A DNA stretch of 55,000 nt from Chrysomallon squamiferum (taxonomy: Eukaryota; Mollusca; Gastropoda; Neomphalida; Peltospiridae), in NCBI GenBank assembly GCA_012295275.1, contig CM022673.1:26954761-27009760 (forward strand), read 5' to 3'. This document shows, piece by piece, positions 46,300-55,000 of the stretch (position 1 is its first letter; every line of letters begins with the position of its first letter). The translations under genes were made by a program, and so were the position numbers. The notes below the pieces were generated by a model. The model did no database searches, was not told the DNA's origin, and saw only the letters and a list, made by a program, of their open reading frames with translations.

Positions 46300-48100
46300 C
46301 TCTCTCTGTATTTAGCTCTCTATAATCTCTCTCTCTGTCTCTGTCTATATATATCTCTCTGTACATGTGTTTGTGTATATACACAAACACACAGACACAC
46401 ACATATGTACATGTGTTTGTTTTATATCAATCATCCATCCATCCATCCATCCATCCATCCATCCATATATATATATATAAATATATATATACATAAATAC
46501 ATATATCGATACATACATTGATACATACATAAACATAAATACATACACACACTGGCAGATGCATTGATACATACATATATACATACATACATTTATACAT
46601 CTTTTGTCCATGTTTAGCGCTGTGTTTATACAATATAAAAATCCACCAATAAACTCATGCACTTGCACAATACAGCTACATTACATGCATAGAATGCTAA
46701 CAGTTGCAGCTAAATGCGGTAAGAAACCAGAACAACGTTCATGCGTAGACAGACAAACCAAAACAAATAAGTCTACGATTTCTGAAACTTTAAAAAAAAA
46801 TTTATTTATTAAAAGAATTTATTTATTTATTTTGTCTCATTGTAAAATTTTGCTCACTTTATAGAATGAAAAAATAAATTTGAAACCATATTAAAGAATG
46901 AAAATATAAATTTGAAACTAACTGTATGTGTGTGTGTGTGAGAGAGATATCAAATGCGAATTAGATATCCAAAATAGTGTTCACAATATTTTTGTTCAAA
47001 TATATATCGAAAAGTTGAATGAAGTCAAAAAAAAACAGGATATGTTAAATCTATAATTACAGCAAATTAAACAAAAACACGATTTCCTTTCAGACTTAAT
47101 ACACAGTCAACATTTGTCTCAGCGACTGATAGAAGACGACAAAGAACAAACAAAAGCTTCACACTGCTGTGTGATCTTGCTGTTAACTTTTCATTGCAGC
47201 TGCTTTGCAGTTTAGATCACTAGATAAACGACAAGTTCGGTTTCTTCTGTATAGCGTTGTTGAACAAGTCAAAAACTGTCTGTTCTCGTTAGAACTAAAA
47301 CAAGCTTTTCACTAAAACTCTTATTACATTAATCTCAATATTCTAGCATATTAAAGTGTTTAAAATCAACTCATATTTCGTTTGCCTATGAATTCATTAT
47401 GTTATATATAAAACAGTTCGCTTTTTCTTTTTTTTTTTTCAAGTATAACTTAAAGAGTAATAAGGAAGTTCTATAATAATTTCTTTTCTACAAACTTCCA
47501 GCTGAGCCTTTTGATAGAAGTTTTATGCTGTCGATAATGTAAGAATATAACCATCATTTCAGAGCAGTGCAAGAAAAACATTGTCACGTTTTTTGTAATA
47601 TTCAAGTTTGTAATCAGTTCAGTATGCAAAACGTCATATTGTCAAAATATTCACATCCTTACAGGAATCCTTGTTTGAAATACAACTGGGACTCAGATAT
47701 GCAAAAACAAGAAAACAGGAGAGTTTGTTTAACCAGCAGTTTTACCTCAACTAAGACAAACATTAGAGCTGTGGCAGCTATTTGAGATATTTAACCTATG
47801 TCGAACATCATCATCCTAAGTAATAATAATAATTCAGCTCGTTAAGTACTGTTAATGTTTGGAATCTGTTATAAAACTGTTTATTTTCGTCAAGGGAAAA
47901 AAACCCATCAGTATTTCTAGTGAATGTTATCATTTAAAGGATTTTTATTTTTGTGATTTCATTGAGAATGTATGTTGACAGCCCATTACTCGAAAACCGA
48001 AAGCCATTTAATAATTTTTTTAAATAAATTTATAAATAAGTAAGACACCTAATATTTATTTTATTTATTTTTGTTTATTTATTTTTGTTGTTTTTGTTGT
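46300..48100. other. Interval upstream of the first coding exon, probably intron
   Basis: CT and CA repeats (46300-46410), (ATCC)n (46433-46465), TACA repeats to about 46600, then AT-rich DNA without recognisable exons. Confidence 0.5.
46433..46465. repeat. (ATCC)n microsatellite
   Basis: Eight tandem ATCC units followed by a TA run. Confidence 0.95.
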
Positions 48101-48410
48101 TGTTGTTATTATTATTATTATTATGATTATTATTACTACTACTACTACTACTACTACTCCTACTATTATTATTATTATTTCATTATTACTTCATTATTAC
48201 TTCATTATTAGTTCATCTTATTTTAATATAAGACAGTCTATATGCTACAGGAAATATGTATAATTCCTGAAAATGTCAGAAAATGTGTAAATTCTTATTC
48301 ACTCAAGACTCTGACAATGCAGAGACTTCAAGTAGATCATCCTCTGACTGCAGTCGATGGAGAATTTGATAACAGACGCCAGATGAAGACAGACCAGTGC
48401 AAAAACCAGA

Positions 48411-48570
48411 ACCCAACACCAGAAATCAACACCAGAACTCAACACCAGAACTCAACACCAGAACGCAACAGCAGAAATCAACACCAGAAGGCAACACCAG
48501 AACACAACACCAGATCCTAACACCAGAAATCAACACCAGAACGCAACACCAGAAATCAACACCAGCACGC
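48411..48570. repeat. 13-bp minisatellite, about 12 units
   Basis: Units of the form AACACCAGAACTC with variation at the last bases. Because 13 is not a multiple of 3 and the unit lacks stops in one orientation, overlapping open frames arise by chance. Confidence 0.9.
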
Positions 48571-49239
48571 AAATGGGGAACACTTGATTCCACTGTGAAG
48601 AGTGGAGATCTACTGAAACTCAACAAATCTGAGTCCAACTGTCCACTCAGTTGTACCCTCGTCTCCTAACCATCAAACAGCCGAGTCCTTAGTGTCACAA
48701 TTCGCTCTTTCTATGGACCGTCAGTTCCGTGGATGCCTAGCTTTCCTATGAAAATCAGGCCATCTTACTTTCAATTCAGTAATTACAAACACATTTTCTG
48801 AAATTTTCAAGATTTTTTACATTTTTCATGATAATAAATTTTTCCTGTGACATATTTATGTTCAGTAGAAATTATGCATTTTCATGTTAGTTTAGTTTGT
48901 ATATCGATAACACAAGCCTGATATTTTTAAAATATCATTTAATGTTGTTGGTTCTTTTTGTTTGTGCTACACGATAAGGCCCGCGGTTCTTACAAAACAC
49001 GTGTATAAACCGCAATGCAGCCACGTGACATTCCTAGAGTTACAGGCGTATCTTGCTTTGCTAATGTTATCCACAAGCATCGAAATGTTTTCCATATAAA
49101 TAAATGTCTGTTATCTGTTATGTATACATTTTTCACATATTACATCATGCATGCATGCTCAGTGCTTATATTTAGGGTTACTAACAACAAAATATTTCTG
49201 AAATCAGTTTTATGCTAGTACTACTACTACTACTACTAT

Positions 49240-49277
<38 letters not shown>

Positions 49278-50060
49278 ATAATAATAATAACAATAATAAA
49301 TAAATAAATAAATAAACTGAACTACTAATAAACTAAAATAACAGAACCAGAATAAAGCAGTTATCTAAAGCTCGCGAATTTACCGGATTTAAAACGATGG
49401 GAATTTGTGTTTTTGGTGGGGTTTTTTGAATCTCAAATAACTCCTTTTTACAACTGTCGAGCCACTGTTTTGTTACGATTTCGTCCTATTTGTTCACTTC
49501 AGTATTCTCTAGACGTTACAAAAAATTAAAAAATATAAAAATAATAATATATCGTTGTTTAACTGACTAATGTTAAAGCAATATTTTCTAAAATACAAAT
49601 TCTTTCATAGCACCATTGTAATTGGTTATATTTACTTTCTCTCTGTATATAATATTTTTATCGTTATTTTACCATTGCTAACTAACTACATACAGCTCTG
49701 GAAACAACTATGATATTCAAGGTCGAAAAACAAAGCTAAATAAATAAATATATTAGAAGAGTTCAGAAAGGTAAATAACTTTTGTATGGAACTGAGATAA
49801 ATCCTTGGACAAGACTACAGTTTTATCAGCGCCTTTGTTAAATATGTCTGGGCTATTTTATAAAGTATCATTAACCTTCGCTAAATCTGTATTAATGGCG
49901 ATATAATTCTGTCAAATTGATTTTCTGATAATAAAGTTATTATTTTTATCGTTAACTCACATCCTTTTAAAAGATGTAATTTATGAAGCCAGACTGACTC
50001 AAGTCTCAAGTTAAATGATGATACCGATGTATGTGTTTTGCACATCTCTACGTTTGTAGG
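48571..50060. other. Non-coding interval with (CTA)n run
   Basis: A CTA run at about 49216-49277 passes into AAT/AAAT repeats to 49316. No gene is supported. Confidence 0.5.
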
Positions 50061-50089
50061 CATAAGTGTACTTATATTTGCCTATATGT

Positions 50090-50460
50090 AAGTGTGTTTG
50101 TGTAGTATGTGTATATGTATATGTAGACGTAGAAGTGTGTGTTTATATATATGTAAGTATGTGTGTGCATATACAATGTATATGTGTGTTTGTGTCTATA
50201 TATGTATATAATATGTGTGTGTGTGTATATATATATATTTATGTATGTATGTATGTGTGTGTGTCTGTATATACATTTTTGTGCAAGTAAATACTGTATG
50301 TGTATACGTATGTGTGTATGTATGTGTTTGTATGGATATCGTCTGCGTATTTGTTATTGTCCATTCGTCTTTCTGTCCATCCGTACATACACGTAGATGT
50401 ATATGTGTGTGTGCGTGTGTGCGTGTGCGTGTGCGTGTGCGTGTGCGTGTGTGTGTGTTA
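50090..50460. repeat. GT/TATG-rich microsatellite block
   Basis: Imperfect GTAT and GT repeats, ending in (GTGC/GT)n at about 50405-50458. Open frames (YVCV repeats) are repeat translations. Confidence 0.85.
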
Positions 50461-50508
50461 AAGAATTAATTTGCTTACTGACTCCTTTTTTCTCTCCAGA
50501 GCGGGATC

Positions 50509-50886
50509 GTTTAGAGGATTCGCCTTGAAGCATTTGTAGATATGCTGGATAGATTTCCTAAAATATACAACAGTAACATCCACATTAAAACAAAACTGAA
50601 CATATTCGTTTAGAAGATTCGCCTTGAAGCATTTGTAGATATGCTGGATAGATTTCCTAAAATATACAACAGTAACATCCACATTAAAACAAAACTGAAC
50701 ATATTTTTAGAAGATTCCATTTGTAGATATGGATAGATTTCCTAAAATATACAACATAACATCCAAAAAACAAAACTGAACATATTCGTTTAGAGGATTC
50801 GCCTTGAAGCATTTGTAGATATGCTGGATATATTTCCTAAAATATACAACAGTAACATCCACATTAAAACAAAATTGAACATGTTC
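50509..50886 (-). repeat. 99-bp tandem array, four units, open on the minus strand
   Basis: Units at 50509-50607, 50608-50705, 50706-50787 (shortened) and 50788-50886, beginning GTTTAGAGGATTCGCCTTGA. On the minus strand units 1, 2 and 4 encode a 33-residue repeat containing VDVTVVYFRKSIQHIYKCF. Unit 3 has lost 9, 3 and 3 bp plus two small frame-breaking deletions. The open frame runs to 50458 and passes a good donor (TCA|GTAAGC, near 50482). Coding use is uncertain. Confidence 0.8.
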
Positions 50887-53480
50887 TTTTCGCTATAATT
50901 CGAATTAAAGTTTACTCGATGAAAATAAGATTTGTTTTTGGATTCCGTATATAACTTCATAATCCAAAAGTGACAACCATTTATTATTCACAGTCCCTTA
51001 TTCTTTGGTCTGCCGTCAATTTTCATTTGTTTTTTCTGTTTTGTTTTGTTTTTGTTGTTGTTGTTTTTCTTTTATTGTTGTTGTTATTTTATTTATGTAG
51101 ATATACTCTGTTCTGTACGTTAATTCCTCCTTTTGCTTGATAAATCCAGGAAGGGTCATTGTTCTTGAAAAAACGTGGGCAAAAATCTTATTTAACAAAC
51201 CAGAAAGATCTTTAGCTATACAATTTTAGTTCTTTCCTTTCTACTTGTTTTTTTTTTTTTTTTTTTTTTTTTTTGTTCTTCTTCTTCTTCTTCTCTTTTT
51301 TTATCCATTTACGAAAAATGCAGACTTAAAATTACGTCGATGCAAACCGCTATTAAATCATTCATGAGTGTCGTGCGTTCTGGCTACAGAAACACGAATA
51401 CAGCAGATCAGAATGTCAGACCTAAGTAATCAAGTTTGATTTATTTCTGCGTGCCTGAACTTCCTACAGAAAACGAGATACAAAGGAGGACCATCAATCA
51501 GAAGCGGAATACGTCGAGTGTGCTGTGTCGCAGCCGACAGAACTATTAGCAACAACTACGACAAATGACGAGCTGGAATGTTTTTAACCTTTACTATTTG
51601 TTATCGTTATGATCGTTATCATTGTCATTACTGCATTTCGTATCATTATCGTTGAATTAAATCTTTGTTATCATCATCATCATCATCATTATTACATTTA
51701 TTGTTGTTGTCATCATATCGTCATCATCACTACATATATATTATTACTATTACTACGACAACTACTACGACTATGACCACGGCTATTTTAGCTTCATTGT
51801 TATCACTGGTTAAGTTAAGCTCTTTGCTGTATAAGTAAACAGCTTTCAATAACATTTTATTTCTTGTTAATTATTGCTATTCATCTTCTGCTTATATTTC
51901 TAATTATTATTCGAGCTTTCTTTATTTCATTTTTTCTTCGTATAATTTAATAACTACAACAACAACTACTACTACTACCACTACTATTTCTACTACTACT
52001 ACTACTACTATTATTATATAAAAATTAATAATAATTTTTTTTTGTGGTTTTTCTTCTTCTTCTTCTTCTCAGAATGTCTTCGTTTCATTAATTTTGTTTT
52101 TGCGTTATTAAAACAACCGTTCTGAATACTACTTGCAGACAAATACAATAGAGTTAAGCCTTTCTTCTGTTGTCTTTTGTTGGGTTTTTTCCGTAAGTTT
52201 TTCTATATATTCCCTAGACCTTCTACATACGTGCATACAGTGGGAGCCAAATTCCAGTCAAAAATTATTTTCTTTGGACCAGACTGGATTGAGATCTCTT
52301 GATAGATATACGAATACACAACACCAGGAATTTCTAGTCTTTTTTCTTCTTTTTTTTTTTTTTTTGGCTGTTCTTATTATTTTATTACCTTGCATCATTA
52401 GATCGGTTACAGATTTAACGATAAACACAGGGATATGCAAGATGAAAAGATAACACCAAATCGCTAGATCAGAAATACTGCCAGGTTTCTTCCGTGTCAA
52501 AGTAACCGAACCGTTTGCTTTTTATTCCGTGAATATTGTTTTATATTCTACGATCATTTCTTTAATTTTTTTAAATTTTTCTTTTTGTTTCCCTTGTTTT
52601 TACAAAACAGTATCCCCTAAGACGTTAACAATTTATTGAATATTTAATGTTAAAGATAAAAAAATCCGATATTGTTGTTTGATTCTTCATATTCAAGATG
52701 TCTAAAAGGAACTAGTACTAGCATTGGCAGCAGCTGGACTTGATGTTGTTGTTGTTGTTGTTGTTGTAGAGTAAGTAGCAATAGCAGTAACAACAGAACT
52801 ACCGCAGTAGTAGTTGAATATGATAAAGTTAACGGTTGTGATTATGGTGATGATGACGTCAATCAAATTGATGGCATTGATGATCATGACGTTGTTGATG
52901 ATGATGGCCCTGAAGGCACATTTGATCCATTTGATAAAAATGAGATATTAAACTGACTTATTACTTTAATTCTGAAATCAAGCTCAAACAGTTGAGAGAT
53001 AAATTTTTATCTAAATATTTTCTAGAATGTTTATCTACTTGCGTTTCCATCAGCTGTCACAAACAGTTTAGTTTTTGCTGGCACATTCAAACTCATTATA
53101 AGGTAATAAGGAACAGCAATCATCTGAGATCGCGTATAGAAAAACCAAAATACGATTATATAAACAAAATATCCCTTTTTCTCGCAGTTAACGCGGATTT
53201 CATTCGTTTATCCTTTCTCTCTAACAGTTAACGCGGATTTCAATCAACGGGCAAATCGATCACCACAACTTTTATCACAAATGGTTATTACATAACTCAC
53301 CGTGCATTTTGTTCAAGACTGCCAAACAATATTGATTTATAGATAATAACTAGAAAAATAATTTTAAACAGAATTGCTTAGTTCTCAGATTTTTTTTTTT
53401 TTTTTAATTATGGTTCACATGTTCAAATAAACGATATGTACCCTTATACGCCCAAACACCTATAGAGATTCAGAGATAGG
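50887..53480. other. Non-coding interval, no gene recognised
   Basis: Poly(T) near 51250-51274, TCA/CTA triplet tracts (51670-51770, 51960-52012), GTT repeat near 52745-52767 and a CRE-like TGACGTCA near 52855. No supported exon. Confidence 0.45.
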
Positions 53481-53483
53481 CAT

Positions 53484-53635
<152 letters not shown>

Positions 53636-53699
53636 GGACAGCGAGGAGAGAGAGAGCGAGAGAGAGTAGATTCGCTAAGTATCACTTTAAAACGGATTT

Positions 53700-54500
53700 T
53701 TAAAAAGCTGTTTCCTCTCTACGAAGAGTCATGTTAGGTTGACGCAATTTCGAGAAACCGATTTTCTGACAACCTCTGAAAGTCGATGACAAGAAAAAAG
53801 CTAAAACTATTCAAACCACTCTTATAAACTTAATTTAGACGTACATACACAATGCTGAAACCACCACTTCGTATTTAGTAAACATTTTCCTTTTTTGTTT
53901 TACTTACAAAATATATTTTAGGCAATAAATCCATTTATTATTACAGCTGATTAACGTGATTTCGATATACGTGGTAATGTGGGTGGATTAATTAATCAAG
54001 AATATGACTTTAATTAATTTCAACCACCGAATAACAAATATATTTGTGTATCGTGACGCGGGGTCAGGTTTAGAAAATAATTAAATGGCCGACTAAGCAG
54101 TTGGTCATCGAATTACTCTTTTATCTCAATTCTCTTGAGATTTTTTTTTTTTTTAAAATTACTATTAATACCCATTTGCAAAGCTTAATGGTTATGCCGT
54201 CAAACATAAAACGTACAATCAAAACAAAGAGACGTTTACTGTGGGGTTTTGTAAATTCAGGCTGAATGAATGTGGCTGTTGAGAAATCAAAAACAAAACA
54301 AAAAAAACATACAAATTGTCAACGTTTACTTCTGACAAGCATCAGTTTATCGCGGTTAATTTCCCTTGACGTACAAAAACACCCAACTGATGTTTTTTTC
54401 TTTTTTTTTTTTTTTTTTTTTTTTTGTATAATTTTATTTATTTATTTTACCTGTTAATGCTGCAGAACTAGACAAACAGATATCTGAATTGATTAATACT
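53700..54500. other. Non-coding interval, no gene recognised
   Basis: Mixed AT-rich DNA with T runs near 54139-54152 and 54402-54425. Confidence 0.45.
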
Positions 54501-54506
54501 ACTTAC

Positions 54507-54670
54507 CACGCACCAGATGAAGAGGCAGGATATTGGTTACACACACAACATTTACGTTAACGAAAAAAACCGATCGGCTATGTATTCCTTTATCTATGCC
54601 GATATGCTTTCCACCGGAAACCGTTGCTGCTGTGGCTGACGTTGTTGTTACGAATTTCACAAACAAAGCT
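54507..54670 (-). promoter_or_regulatory. Possible 5' UTR exon of the helical-repeat gene
   Basis: On the minus strand a GC-richer segment ends at 54507 with a near-perfect splice donor (GTGCGTG|GTAAGTAG). It has no long open frame, only a tiny upstream ORF (ATG-TTG-TGT-GTG-TAA). It is positioned upstream of the exon at 46212, whose first ATG lies 2 nt after its acceptor, which would suit a non-coding first exon here and an 8.3-kb intron. This rests on one splice signal only. Confidence 0.3.
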
Positions 54671-55000
54671 GTTTTTTTGTTGTTTTTTTCTAGACGAAAT
54701 TAAATCTGCCAGCAACTTGCACGTTACGTTGACTGTCACATTTCTTGCTTTGTACTGTCAAAACTATGACTTGGCACAGATAGGCGAGGGATAAGCAACA
54801 GTGAACATAAATTAACAGTCCATTAACACTGCTGCTTTCGTATCCAAGTAAACTGGGACATCTGCCCAAGTTACAGATCGCTAGGTTCGTCCATTTTTTT
54901 TTTTTTTTTTTTTTTTCTGATCGACTGATTGCTAGTTTATTTGTTTTTCTTTCTGTCTCTATTTCTTAATTTCTTTCTTGTTGGTATGGTTGTTTCTTTT
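54671..55000. other. Window end, no gene recognised
   Basis: Mixed DNA with poly(T) at about 54893-54916. Confidence 0.45.

Noticed and set aside
50509-50886. CRISPR array
   Set aside because: The units are head to tail without unique spacers and the genome is eukaryotic.

Overview
This window looks like nuclear DNA of a marine mollusc, probably a gastropod. It is AT-rich and full of microsatellites, its genes are split by introns, it carries a eukaryotic tRNA gene, and its mobile-element remnants (MULE/FLYWCH transposase, hAT-type MITE, tRNA-derived SINE pieces) resemble those common in molluscs. No bacterial, plasmid or phage features are visible. The species cannot be named from this sequence.

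Layout. Positions 1-16,440 are gene-poor: simple repeats, a 277-bp hAT-like MITE (4206-4482) and a 25-bp minisatellite (6007-6131). Positions 16,440-24,110 hold a complete seven-exon plus-strand gene. It encodes a 398-residue secreted or surface protein with a signal peptide, three immunoglobulin-like domains and a C-terminal hydrophobic anchor. All splice sites are GT-AG and the reading frame closes exactly. A promoter-like block with a perfect CRE lies just upstream. The repeat-poor AT-rich stretch 24,111-29,075 may be its long 3' UTR. Around 29,708-29,833 is an isolated plus-strand exon, a near-identical inverted copy of an exon at 46,087-46,212.

Positions 30,480-31,490 hold a roughly 1-kb dispersed element with inverted ends. 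A tRNA-Leu(UAA) gene lies at 32,400-32,482 and a decayed MULE transposase pseudogene at 32,816-34,038 (minus). Positions 34.1-44.0 kb are mostly non-coding: duplicated repeats, a promoter-like block near 36.2 kb and a cluster of three CACGTG E-boxes near 39.3 kb. Positions 44,046-46,212 (minus) carry the 3' part, probably all the coding sequence, of a gene for a 506-residue intracellular protein. It has a PP1-docking-like RVxF motif next to an RRRS basic phosphosite, then five repeats of about 30 residues that look like amphipathic helices. Two of these fit the published AKAP RII-binding helix pattern. A possible 5' UTR exon lies near 54.5 kb. Positions 46.3-55 kb are otherwise intergenic or intronic, with minisatellites including a 99-bp tandem array that is largely open on the minus strand.

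The two protein genes show no functional link except the inverted exon duplication. The most interesting points are the undescribed helical-repeat protein with its RVxF/RRRS module, and the inverted copy of its first coding exon lying downstream of the Ig-domain gene.
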